Assembly: GCA_005405945.1 (NCBI GenBank)
Contig: BJHW01000001.1
Span: 248,001 to 312,000 of the forward strand
Origin: Streptomyces violaceusniger
GTDB lineage: Bacteria > Actinomycetota > Actinomycetes > Streptomycetales > Streptomycetaceae
Reading direction: 5' to 3'
Length of the DNA stretch: 64,000 nt
The notes below the pieces were generated by a model, which searched no databases, had not been told where the DNA came from, and was given only the letters and a program-made list of their open reading frames with translations. Both the position numbers and the translations under genes were made by a program. This document shows, piece after piece, positions 18,769 through 27,328 of this stretch (position 1 is the stretch's first letter; every line of letters starts with the position of its first letter).

Positions 18769-19506
18769 TCAACCGACCGGGCTGGGCCGCTCCAGGAAGG
18801 GCAGCACCGAAAGCAGCGGCGGCCGGCTCCAGTCCGGGCGCCGCACGGTCAACTCCGGGCACCGTACAGTCACCCCCGGCGCGAGCTGCAGCGGGCCCGC
18901 CGAATCGGCGGCCGGCCCATCCACGGAGCCCCGGCCTGTGCCGAGCGTGTCCCGGGCGACGGCATGCACATACCAGCGCCCGGCGGGGACCCGGTTCAGC
19001 GTGAAGAGGCCTGGACCCACGAGAGTCGTCCAGGCCGCGGGGCGCCCCTGGAATATCGGACCGTTGAAGACCCCGATGTAATAGGAGCCCGCACTCACCT
19101 CGTCCGCCGACACGCAGCCCAGGAGCGACCCATGGGGGCCGACGTCGGAACGGCAGACGTCACCGCCATCCAGGAGAGGTGCTGTGTCGACCTCGAGCCT
19201 GCGATATTGAATGGGTGACATTCCCACCGTTTCGGTGAAGCGGCGGGCGAAACTCCCGACGCTCCCATAGCCTACACGCGCCGAAATCTCCACCACGGTG
19301 AGTCCGGTGTCACTGAGCAAGCGTTTCGCCTCGGCCAGCCGAACAACGCTCAGGAAGCGCCCGGGTGTTATGCCGACGACCCGGGTGAAAACTCGAAGAA
19401 AGTAGAACTTGCTCACCAATGCCGCATCGGCGAGATCATCAAGAGTCAGCGGCTCGCTGTATCGCTCTCGCACGACGGACACCGCCCTGTGCACGGCGCT
19501 CTCCAC
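18769..19506 (-). CDS. AraC-type regulator with N-terminal HTH and C-terminal beta-sandwich-like domain
   Basis: A 245-residue protein with an inverted layout for the family. The AraC double helix-turn-helix is at the N-terminus (about 1-105: LTLDDLADAALVSKFYFLR, VGYGSVGSFARRF, GMSPIQYRR). A roughly 130-residue C-terminal part is rich in Gly/Val (SYYIGVFNGPIFQGRP, GRWYVHAVARD) and resembles a carboxypeptidase-regulatory-like beta-sandwich. It is clearly paralogous to the gene at 32519. The GTG start lies inside the 3' end of the SARP gene (68-bp overlap), so the two are probably co-transcribed. The ligand is unknown. Confidence 0.85.
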   Translation of the reverse strand: MESAVHRAVSVVRERYSEPLTLDDLADAALVSKFYFLRVFTRVVGITPGRFLSVVRLAEAKRLLSDTGLTVVEISARVGYGSVGSFARRFTETVGMSPIQYRRLEVDTAPLLDGGDVCRSDVGPHGSLLGCVSADEVSAGSYYIGVFNGPIFQGRPAAWTTLVGPGLFTLNRVPAGRWYVHAVARDTLGTGRGSVDGPAADSAGPLQLAPGVTVRCPELTVRRPDWSRPPLLSVLPFLERPSPVG

Positions 19507-21532
19507 CTTGGACCCCCGCTACTGGAGACAAAACCGCATGTTGCGGTACGCCCAGCCATTGTGTGCCCCGCTCTCTGGCGATACTCTGCACGGCCTCTGG
19601 ATTGTCGGCGATCTCCTGGATACCTTCGGCGGCGTAGAAGGCAACCAGTCCATGGAACCTGTAGAGGTCGAGCCCGGTCTCCTCCAGCAGGTGGCTGTCG
19701 GCCAGCGTCTCGAGTTGCCTTCGGGCCTCGTCCCAGCTGAGGCCCGCCAGAGAGGCCGCCGCCGAGACGCTGATCACCGCCGCATGGTAGTGCCCCAGGA
19801 GGCGGAACATGCGGGCCGCGTCAAGCGGCAGGGCCCGGTACATCGCCTGGAAGGTCGTACGCAGACTGATCGTGGCGTCGTCCTCCATCGCCGCGTGGTC
19901 CAGGCACTCCCGTTCCACCGCGTACCGCGCCGCCTGCGTCGCCACGGAGATGCTCGGGTTCGCCGCGAGAACCTCCGAAGCGATCCGCAGTGCCAGGGGC
20001 AGGCGTCCGCACATCTGGGCGAGCTGGGCGACTCCCTCTTCCTGACCGGCCGTCCGCTCCGGTCCGACAAGGCAGGTGATCAGCTCGGTGGACTCCTCCA
20101 GTTTCAGCGGCCCGAGCCGGACGCGATGCGCACCCTCCCGCGCCGCCAAGCTGCTCTGCCGGTGGTCCCGGCTGGTGACCAGTACGCAGGAGGGGCCCCG
20201 CGGGATAAGCGGGCGGAGCTGCTCGGGATTGAGGGCGTCATCGAGGATCAGGAGCATCTGACGCCCGAACAACAGGCTGCGGTACAGCGCGGTCCTGGCG
20301 GCGAGACTCGCCGGAATCCGCGCCTCCTCGACGCCCAGACTGCCCAGCAGCAGCCCCAGTGCCTCGTGTGCGGTGAGCGGCACCTGCTGGGGATGGGTTC
20401 CACTCAGGTCGACGAAGAGCTGGCCATCCCGGTAGTGGTCGGTCACCTCGTGGGCCAACCGCAGGGCCAGCTCGGTCTTGCCCACACCCACCGGTCCCTC
20501 TATCACGACGGTGCACGTGGTGGTGCCGACCCGGGGCTCGCCGCCACGCGGCACCACAATCTGCCGCAGGGCGGCCAGCTCGGCGGTCCGTCCCACGAAC
20601 CCCCGGGCTCCACTGGGCAGTTGGGCTGGGCGCGGGACATCCACCGACAGCGGTCCCCGCAGAGGCAGTTTCGGCACGGTCGGTGCAGGGGAGGACCGCA
20701 CCGCGGTCTTGGCCACCGTGCCGAGCGGCTCGGCCCCGACGGTGGCGCTGTCCCCCACGCTGATCCTGGGGTCTCCGGCGAGGATCTGCGCGTGCAGGCG
20801 GCGCAGTTCACTGCCCGGTTCGATCCCCAGCTCGATCTGCAGGATCCGCCGAGTCTCCTGGTACACCGAGAGCGCCTGCGCCTGCCGACCGCAGCGGTAG
20901 AGCGCGAGCATGAGCAGCCACCGTAAGCGCTCCCGCAGCTGCTCGACCACCAAGGCCTCGGACAGGACGGCGACCGTCTCCGAATGGCGGCCCATACGCA
21001 GCATGTCGGCCGCCCATTCCTCGATGGCCGTCAGCCGCAGCTCCCGCAGTCTGGTGCGCTCGACATCGGCGAACGGTCCGGGAACCCCGGCGTACGCGTC
21101 CCCCCTCCACAGCTTGAGCGCGGTGTCCAACTGCGCCACGGCACCCGCCAGATCACCCTCGGTCCGCAGCCTGCGGGCCTCTTGGTGCGCCCGGACGAAC
21201 ACCGCGGCATCGATCGCGTCCGCCTCCATGCGAAGGAGGTAGCCGCCGCCCACAGAGGCCACCACCCCCCTGGACGCGCGGCGGTCACGCCCGGGCTCCA
21301 ACACCCTGCGCAGCCCTGCGACATAGGTGTGGACGCCGTTGACCGCCGTCTGCGGAACATCTGTGCCCCACACGGCGTCGACCACCTGCTCGACACCTAC
21401 GACCTCGTTCACCCGGCTTGCCAGCAAACCGAGTACGGCACGTTGCTTGGGCGGACCCAGTACTATCTCTTCAGCTCCCCGCCAGGCTCGTATCGGCCCC
21501 AGCAGTTGCAGAGCCAGGTCTCCATCACTCAC
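19439..21532 (-). CDS. SARP-type transcriptional activator with NB-ARC ATPase domain (AfsR-like)
   Basis: About 697 residues: OmpR-like winged helix (about 10-100, LQLLGPIRAWRG, GPPKQRAVLGLLA), bacterial transcriptional activation domain (about 105-250), then an NB-ARC ATPase with Walker A GPVGVGKTE and LLILDD. A typical pathway-level antibiotic regulator. A TTA leucine codon (20926-20924, in RERLRW) implies dependence on the bldA tRNA. I chose GTG at 21532 (VSDGDLALQL) with GGGAG upstream; a longer frame runs to 21610 without a better site. The last 20 or so residues overlap the AraC gene and look atypical, so the 3' end deserves checking. No TPR tail is present, unlike full AfsR. Confidence 0.88.
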   Translation of the reverse strand: MSDGDLALQLLGPIRAWRGAEEIVLGPPKQRAVLGLLASRVNEVVGVEQVVDAVWGTDVPQTAVNGVHTYVAGLRRVLEPGRDRRASRGVVASVGGGYLLRMEADAIDAAVFVRAHQEARRLRTEGDLAGAVAQLDTALKLWRGDAYAGVPGPFADVERTRLRELRLTAIEEWAADMLRMGRHSETVAVLSEALVVEQLRERLRWLLMLALYRCGRQAQALSVYQETRRILQIELGIEPGSELRRLHAQILAGDPRISVGDSATVGAEPLGTVAKTAVRSSPAPTVPKLPLRGPLSVDVPRPAQLPSGARGFVGRTAELAALRQIVVPRGGEPRVGTTTCTVVIEGPVGVGKTELALRLAHEVTDHYRDGQLFVDLSGTHPQQVPLTAHEALGLLLGSLGVEEARIPASLAARTALYRSLLFGRQMLLILDDALNPEQLRPLIPRGPSCVLVTSRDHRQSSLAAREGAHRVRLGPLKLEESTELITCLVGPERTAGQEEGVAQLAQMCGRLPLALRIASEVLAANPSISVATQAARYAVERECLDHAAMEDDATISLRTTFQAMYRALPLDAARMFRLLGHYHAAVISVSAAASLAGLSWDEARRQLETLADSHLLEETGLDLYRFHGLVAFYAAEGIQEIADNPEAVQSIARERGTQWLGVPQHAVLSPVAGVQGGERRAQGGVRRARAIQRAADS

Positions 21533-22763
21533 CTGTACTCGTCTCCCGCTCCCAATGTTCAAGTCAATGGACAGGCAACGCCCGCTACGCAATACCCTGA
21601 GCTCCGTCACTCATCGCCCGGCGCTCCGAGAGGTGCGGGGGTCTCCGGGGCAGCACCGGGTGATCCCGCTCAGCTCTGCGGTGCCCTCGGAGTTCAGCTT
21701 CCGGCCGGACGCGCACGTGCGTCCGTCACCCGAACCCGCGACCGCCTCTCCCCGACCGGGGCCCTCGTTCGCCATGAGCCGCGGCGTCTTTGAGTCGCTC
21801 GCGACAATCGTACGGAGCGGCGCGGCACGGTAACGGGCCCGCGGGTCCGGGCTCCTGCATGGCTGTCTCCTCGTGTCGCGTGGGATACGCAGACCAAGCC
21901 GCATGGATGGGATCAGACGGCGAGAGGGGAAGAATGGGCGCGGGGCCATGGGGGCCACACCTTTGCGGGAGGACGTCACGGCAAAGGGCGGGATGAATCG
22001 AGCACACACGGTGGCGGCCGGCCGAGCCCGTAGGACCGATTCGATCGGCCACCTCCGGCTCGGGCAGCTCCTTCTACGCGTCTATCGCGGTGATCGCGAG
22101 CCCGTCGGCGGGACCGCGACAGCCGACTTCGGCGGTCGACGACCAATCCCTGCCATACATCCGACGACTCACCGCTCCAGTGACCGACACCACAATGAGG
22201 GCAACATAAAAGCGGTAACCAGGACACACAGTCCACTTGAAATTCCCCCGCGTCCCACTTAAGCATAGCCAGAAGCCGACGCGCTCATCACGCGTTCGGC
22301 GGACGGTCAGCCGAAGATCACTTCCAAGCGAGCACCTGGTCTCACGCCCCGGAAGAGGACAGCTGCCGCATTTCCGTCGAGCCACTACCTGCTAGGCCTG
22401 CCTTGAGTCCAATAACTAACCTTTCCCCGATTCGACTGTTCGGATTTCGGCGAGATTCGCACCCGTACGACCAGAGGTCTCGCCCCAGCCTTAAACCGCG
22501 ATGCGGCGGACACGAGCCTGCGCTATCGTCTCAGGCGGTCGAGCGCCTCGAAACAATGTTCAACATACCCGACCACTCACTCTCATCTCAATAACTTTTC
22601 GCTCATTTGTAGTTCGCTGGGTGCACCAACTCCTGGCAGGGCCCCAATTCGATGATGTCCGCTTCATGATTCGCCGAAGAATCACCCTTGACAGACGCCC
22701 AATGCCCGACCGCGAACGGCCGGGCACCACGGCCCCGGGCGCGCGGGGCACATACACATCGGC
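21533..22763. other. Gene-free stretch of about 1.2 kb
   Basis: I see no credible gene: the open frames here lack family features and good ribosome sites. The half between about 22400 and 22690 is clearly less GC-rich than the flanks. The stretch must carry the SARP promoter near 21540-21900 and the 3' end of the MFS gene. I found no convincing operator or RNA. Confidence 0.5.
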
Positions 22764-24263
22764 TCAGCCTCGCACCTCCGTCGCCTCCACCGAGGCCGAG
22801 GAGCCGTCTTCTCCGGGCCCGGTCCCTCGCACGACGGCACCCCCCGCAGGCTCCGACGAGGCCGAGCGGTCGCCGGTGGGCAGGATGAACACGGCAGTCA
22901 GCGCCGCGACCACCAGGATGCCGCCGGAAATGGCCAAACCGAGCGAGAATCCGCTGGTCATCGCTTCCTTCACCGAATCGCCTTCCGCCAGGCGGGAGTT
23001 GGTCCGCTGGGTCTGCAGCGTGACGACAGCAGCCAGACCGATGGCCCCGCCGATCTGCCGCGAGCTGTTCAGCAGAGCGGACGCCATGCCCGCCTCATGC
23101 GGCGGAAGCCCTCCGGTGGCCGCACCCGTGAGCGGGACGAAGCACACCCCGATACCGAAGCCGGCGACCAAGGAAGGGCCGAGTACATCGACAGCGAAAG
23201 CTCCCGACGCCTCGAGTGTCGCGAACCAACCGAAACCAGCCGCACCGATCAGGCCGCCGGGCACCAAAAGGGCCTTGGCGCCAAGCCTCGATACGAGCCG
23301 CGTGGAGACCACGGTGCCGGCAATCACTCCGAAACAGAAAGGAAGGAACGCGGTTCCGGCCACCGCAGGCTTCATGTCCAGAACCTGCTGGAGGTACAGT
23401 GCAATGAAGTAAAAAGCGGCGAACTGGCCGGCGCAGAGGAAAAGCATGAAGATGTTGGCCCCGCCCACGCTCCGCTTGGCCAGGAGGCCGAGCCTCAGCA
23501 GCGGGTCGGACTTGGCCCGGCCCTCGACGGCAACGAAGGCGACGATCAGGAGCAAAGCCCCGGCCAGCGTGGTCAGCGTGGTCCCCGAGGTCCAGGCATA
23601 GTCGGTCGTACGGACAACGCCGAACACGAGAAGGCTGACACCGAGCGTGGCCAGAATGCCACCCAGCACGTCCAGTCGGCGACGGGCGCCGACGATCCCG
23701 GCCGGGACATGACGCATCGCCAGCCATATCACCACGAGCGCCATCGGCACATTGACGAGCATGATCCAGCGCCAGCCCAGATACTCGGTGAGCAGCCCGC
23801 CCAGCAGGACCCCGAAGGTGCCGCCCACGGCCGAGACGCCCGCGTAGACACCGAAGGCCTTGGTGCGTTCCGCCCCGTCACGATGGGTGGTCGTCAGGAG
23901 CGCCAGGGCCGCGGGGGCCATGGCGGCCGCTCCTGCCCCCTGCACCACCCTCGCGGCCAGCAACTGCACGTCGTTCTGTGCGAGGCCGCCGACCAGCGAG
24001 GCGACGGCGAACAGCACAGTGCCGCCCACCAGCAGGCGGCGCTGACCGAAGACGTCAGCGGCACGGCCTCCGAGCAGCAACAGCCCACCGAACGTCAGGG
24101 CATAGGAGTTGACCACCCACTGGAGCTGGTCCGGCTCGAAGTCGAGGCCGGTCTGGATCGCGGGAAGCGCCACGTTCACGATCGACATCACGAGCATCAC
24201 GAGGAACTGGGCTAATGCGACCGCCAGTAGGACCTTGCCCTTGTTCACACGCTCCAAGTCCAC
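22764..24263 (-). CDS. MFS exporter, DHA2 (EmrB/QacA-like, 14 TMS)
   Basis: About 499 residues with 14 predicted membrane segments, the N-terminal pattern NVALPAIQTGLDFEPDQLQWVV cut by DHA2-type motifs, and motif A-like GGRAADVFGQRR. Proton-driven drug exporter, probably for the product of a neighbouring pathway. GTG at 24263 is preferred: GGAGG lies 4 bases upstream and the first membrane helix begins ten residues later. The open frame runs on to 24338. A TTA codon (24215-24213, in VALAQFL) ties expression to bldA. It is divergent from a TetR gene that very likely controls it. Paralogous in type and context to the exporter at 34294. Confidence 0.9.
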   Translation of the reverse strand: MDLERVNKGKVLLAVALAQFLVMLVMSIVNVALPAIQTGLDFEPDQLQWVVNSYALTFGGLLLLGGRAADVFGQRRLLVGGTVLFAVASLVGGLAQNDVQLLAARVVQGAGAAAMAPAALALLTTTHRDGAERTKAFGVYAGVSAVGGTFGVLLGGLLTEYLGWRWIMLVNVPMALVVIWLAMRHVPAGIVGARRRLDVLGGILATLGVSLLVFGVVRTTDYAWTSGTTLTTLAGALLLIVAFVAVEGRAKSDPLLRLGLLAKRSVGGANIFMLFLCAGQFAAFYFIALYLQQVLDMKPAVAGTAFLPFCFGVIAGTVVSTRLVSRLGAKALLVPGGLIGAAGFGWFATLEASGAFAVDVLGPSLVAGFGIGVCFVPLTGAATGGLPPHEAGMASALLNSSRQIGGAIGLAAVVTLQTQRTNSRLAEGDSVKEAMTSGFSLGLAISGGILVVAALTAVFILPTGDRSASSEPAGGAVVRGTGPGEDGSSASVEATEVRG

Positions 24264-24280
24264 TGCGCCTCCAGGGCTTT

Positions 24281-24299
24281 TTGTACTTGTAGGTTGTAC
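24281..24299. promoter_or_regulatory. TTGTAC direct repeats, candidate TetR operator
   Basis: TTGTAC occurs twice, starting 13 bp apart, immediately upstream of the MFS ribosome site in the MFS/TetR divergent region. GTACAAC also appears near the -10 of the NRPS promoter at 32362. The palindromic character is weak. Confidence 0.3.
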
Positions 24300-24309
24300 G
24301 CGTAAGATA

Positions 24310-24338
24310 ACGCTAGCCCGCCGACCTCCGGTTGTCAC
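24310..24338 (-). promoter_or_regulatory. Candidate promoter of the MFS exporter
   Basis: Minus strand: GTGACA, 17-bp spacer, TAGCGT, with the TTGTAC repeats just downstream where a repressor would block transcription. The -10 match is modest. Confidence 0.3.
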
Positions 24339-24596
24339 TCTCCTAAGTTGCCGTCACGTCAGGACGGAGCCCCGCCCTTGATCGAAAAAGGCCCACTGCT
24401 CGACGAAGACCGACTGCTCAGCCGCACAATGGCCAGGCGACGCAAGGAATCCGGCGAGCAAGCAACCGCGCAGCGCTGCACCGGCCGACCGCGGCGCAAC
24501 GGGGCTCGATGGCCGAAGACCTTCATATGCTCCTGCCAGGTACGAGTACACCACGGCCGGGCGACCGCCCCGCGGGCCTGAGAACGGGAGAACCTG

Positions 24597-25283
24597 ATGC
24601 GAACACCGGCGTCAAGGCGTGGAAAGGGCAGCAATCCCTCGGCCCTGTCCCAACAGGTGATCACCGATGCCGCACAACGGATCCTCGACGAGGAGGGTCA
24701 TGAGAGCCTGTCGATGCGGCGCCTGGCGCGGAGCCTGTCCATCACACCGATGGCTCTCTACCACCACGTGCGCGACAAGGACGAGTTGCTGATCCTCCTC
24801 CTGGCGAAGAAGGCCCAGTCCTACCCCCGGCCCGAGCTTCCCGAAGAGCCGCGCGAGCGACTGGTCGCCGCCTCCCAACTGCTCTACGACCTCCTGTCCG
24901 AGGCGGCCTTTCTCTCCGAGATCCTCACCTCCCCCGACCTTTTGGCCGTTGCGGTCTCATGGATCACGGACTCCATCACGGAAGCCGCGGCCGCGTGCGG
25001 CCTCCGTCCAGAGGACGCCACGAAGGCCCAGCAACTCATCTGGCGGTACACGGCAGGTGAGTTGCTGGCGCTTCAGTCTCGACGCCGTCTGAAGCAGGGC
25101 ACCTCGAAGCGCCCCTCCTCGGCCATCGCCGAAGCCTCCGCGGAGAAACACCCAAGGATCACGTCCATGTCCGCGCGCTGGCCGGACCTCATCGCCCAGA
25201 ACACCCACCGTCGGGGACTGGAGAACATCGTCGACGGGATCCTCGCCGCCCACAGGCGGGACGCACACCTCCCATCAGGCTGA
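24597..25283 (+). CDS. TetR-family regulator
   Basis: A 228-residue repressor. N-terminal helix-turn-helix (VITDAAQRILDEEG, SLSMRRLARSLSITPMALYHHV), then an all-helical ligand-binding domain of the TetR_C type. ATG with GGGAG 6 bases upstream. Divergent from the MFS exporter, the usual arrangement for an autoregulated exporter switch, and 37 bp ahead of the reductase gene at 25321. Closely related over its whole length to the regulator at 33449 (shared MRRLARxLSxTPMALYxxVRDKDELL core), so the two arose by duplication. Confidence 0.9.
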   Translation: MRTPASRRGKGSNPSALSQQVITDAAQRILDEEGHESLSMRRLARSLSITPMALYHHVRDKDELLILLLAKKAQSYPRPELPEEPRERLVAASQLLYDLLSEAAFLSEILTSPDLLAVAVSWITDSITEAAAACGLRPEDATKAQQLIWRYTAGELLALQSRRRLKQGTSKRPSSAIAEASAEKHPRITSMSARWPDLIAQNTHRRGLENIVDGILAAHRRDAHLPSG

Positions 25284-25320
25284 CGACCAGCGGCAGCAAC
25301 CGCCGATAAGGACATCGCAC

Positions 25321-26520
25321 ATGTGGCAGCCCAAGCGCGAGCATGCACTCCAGGACCGTCCTCCAGGCGTACCCTCCAAGCGTGCCGCGGACTCGCGGTC
25401 GGACACGGGAGCCCCGGCGCGGAACCACCAGGGACCGGTGGTCGGCATCGTAGGCGGCTACGGCGCCGTCGGGCGGGCCGCGGCCCGCTGCCTCGCCGCC
25501 GAGGGATTCCGGTTGCGCGTCGGCGGGCGCTCCGCACAGGCAGCCTGGTCCTTAGCTCACCAGCTCGGCGGCGCCACCCAGGCGAGAGTGGTGGACGCCA
25601 TGGACGACCAGAGCCTGCGGCACTTCAGCCGGGGCTGCCTGACGGTGCTCGACTGTACCGGCGGCGGCGCCTCGACGCTCCCCCGGATCCGCCGTGCCGC
25701 GATGGACGCGGGCGCTCACTTCGTCAGCACCCTGACCGATCCCACCGTTGCCGCGCGTCCGGGAGACAGGTGCGTCGTGCTGGCGGCCGGCTTCTCTCCC
25801 GGCCTGTCCGAGATGCTCGACGAGTTACTCTCGGCCCGACTGGCCAATGACACGCACTTCACCGGTTACTACGGAGGGTTGCGCGTCTTCAACCATTCCG
25901 CTGCGCTTGAGTGCCTGCGCGGCCTGGCCCTTGCGCACGGCTCCGCGCCCGGCTCCGGGACCGACCCGCTGGCGGGTCTCCCGCGGCTGTTCCCCGACTC
26001 CTCGCGCCCGATCGTCTGTCACCGCACCGTCCTGCCCGGCGCACAGACCCCCGTAAGCGCCAAGGACCAGAATGCCGCCGCGCGCTGGTACCGGGCCTTC
26101 GATGGCACGCACGTGCTCGGCGCACTCGCCCGCTTCACCGCGGGAGGCCCGCGGCGGAATCTGGAGAGCGCCAGCCACGAACTGGCCAGGGCGAGCGCGC
26201 TGGACTGCGCAGGTGCCACTCCGTACCACCTGGTGTACGGCGTCGTGGAGGGGCGCACGCCCGACGGCTCGACGGTGCGGCGCGACCTGCTGATCCGTGA
26301 CATCGACGGCTCGGGGCTGGTGGGGGCGACAGCGGCGGCGGCCGTCGTCAAGGTGTCCGCGGGCAGGGTCCCCCTCGGCACACATCACGCGGCCGACGTG
26401 CTCGCGGCGCGGGACGTCATCACCCGGGTCCGGCGTCATCTCCCGGACAGCACGGTCCGCATGACACGCCGCCCCGCCTCAGGCACCGCCACGGACGACT
26501 CGCTGCCAGCCCGCAGTTGA
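25321..26520 (+). CDS. Saccharopine-dehydrogenase-like NAD(P)-binding reductase
   Basis: A 399-residue protein. Rossmann motif VGIVGGYGAVGRAAAR near residue 41, followed by VVDAMD and LDCTGGG as in saccharopine dehydrogenase-like reductases. Known members act on imines or oxidise the corresponding amines. It sits convergently, with only 10 bp between stops, beside the thioesterase and the Cy-containing NRPS. Reduction of a thiazoline C=N is therefore conceivable, although the classical thiazolinyl imide reductases (PchG/Irp3) belong to another family. Two TTA codons (25552, 25825) are visible. ATG has AAGGAC upstream and follows the TetR gene by 37 bp. Confidence 0.78.
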   Translation: MWQPKREHALQDRPPGVPSKRAADSRSDTGAPARNHQGPVVGIVGGYGAVGRAAARCLAAEGFRLRVGGRSAQAAWSLAHQLGGATQARVVDAMDDQSLRHFSRGCLTVLDCTGGGASTLPRIRRAAMDAGAHFVSTLTDPTVAARPGDRCVVLAAGFSPGLSEMLDELLSARLANDTHFTGYYGGLRVFNHSAALECLRGLALAHGSAPGSGTDPLAGLPRLFPDSSRPIVCHRTVLPGAQTPVSAKDQNAAARWYRAFDGTHVLGALARFTAGGPRRNLESASHELARASALDCAGATPYHLVYGVVEGRTPDGSTVRRDLLIRDIDGSGLVGATAAAAVVKVSAGRVPLGTHHAADVLAARDVITRVRRHLPDSTVRMTRRPASGTATDDSLPARS

Positions 26521-26530
26521 ACCACCCAGC

Positions 26531-27328
26531 CTACACGGCGGCACGGACACTGGACAACACCCGGGCCAACACGGCCTCGCTCTGCTCCTCCAGGTAGAAA
26601 TGGGCTCCGGGGAAGACAACGACCGTGCAGTCGCCCTCGGTCACTTCGTGCCAGGCGTCGGCCTCGTCGCCCAGGACCTCCTCATCCTCGTCGCCGTAGA
26701 GGACGGTGATCGGTATCCGCAGCTTGGCGCCCGGTTGCCAGCGGTAGGTCTCGATTGCCTGGTAGTCGCGTCTGATCGTCGGCAGCATGACCTCCATCAG
26801 ATCGTCGTTGTCGAGCAGGTTCCCCGCCGTGCCGCCCAATCGACGCAGGTCCGCCAGCAGTTCGGCGTCCGTACCCTGGTGCACCGTGGCACCACGCGCC
26901 AGGGAGGGGGCCGGGTGGCCCGAGACGATCAGGGCAGCGGGGTGCTGTCCCCGTGCACTGAGCCGGCGGGCCGTCTCGTACGCGGCCACGGCACCCATGC
27001 TGTGCCCGAACAGCACCAGGGCCTCCGGAGCCGCCGCGAACCCCGCCCGGACGAGATCGGTCGCGATGGGGCCGACGAGGTCGCCCATGTTCTCGGCGGC
27101 CTCCTCGTGGTAGCGGTCGCCACGGCCGGCGTACTGCACCGCGCACACCTCGACATCGGCCGGGGCCTGCACCGCCCACGTACGGTACGTGCCGGCCGAT
27201 CCCCCGGCATGCGGGAAACAGACGAGCCTGATCGGCGCGTGGCCGCGGGGGGAGAACCTCCGCAGGCTCGGAGCAGGGGCGCCGACGGCGGGGGAGCCAC
27301 CACGCATCGAAGATTCCACAGAACTCAC
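26531..27328 (-). CDS. Type II thioesterase
   Basis: A 265-residue alpha/beta hydrolase of the external thioesterase family. Oxyanion segment LVCFPHAGGSAG, nucleophile Ser in LFGHSMGAVAA, Asp in YGDEDEEV, His in FPGAHFYLEE. Such enzymes clear misprimed or stalled carrier domains. The GTG start overlaps the TGA of the NRPS gene (GTGA), so it is translated with the PchE-like synthetase and probably serves it. There is no integrated TE in that NRPS, so a role in product release is also possible. Confidence 0.92.
   Translation of the reverse strand: MSSVESSMRGGSPAVGAPAPSLRRFSPRGHAPIRLVCFPHAGGSAGTYRTWAVQAPADVEVCAVQYAGRGDRYHEEAAENMGDLVGPIATDLVRAGFAAAPEALVLFGHSMGAVAAYETARRLSARGQHPAALIVSGHPAPSLARGATVHQGTDAELLADLRRLGGTAGNLLDNDDLMEVMLPTIRRDYQAIETYRWQPGAKLRIPITVLYGDEDEEVLGDEADAWHEVTEGDCTVVVFPGAHFYLEEQSEAVLARVLSSVRAAV

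Noticed and set aside
22434..22466. Four TTCG boxes upstream of the SARP gene as a SARP-binding array
   Set aside because: Spacing is 8, 7 and 10 bp rather than the 11- or 22-bp periodicity expected, and they lie about 900 bp from the start codon.
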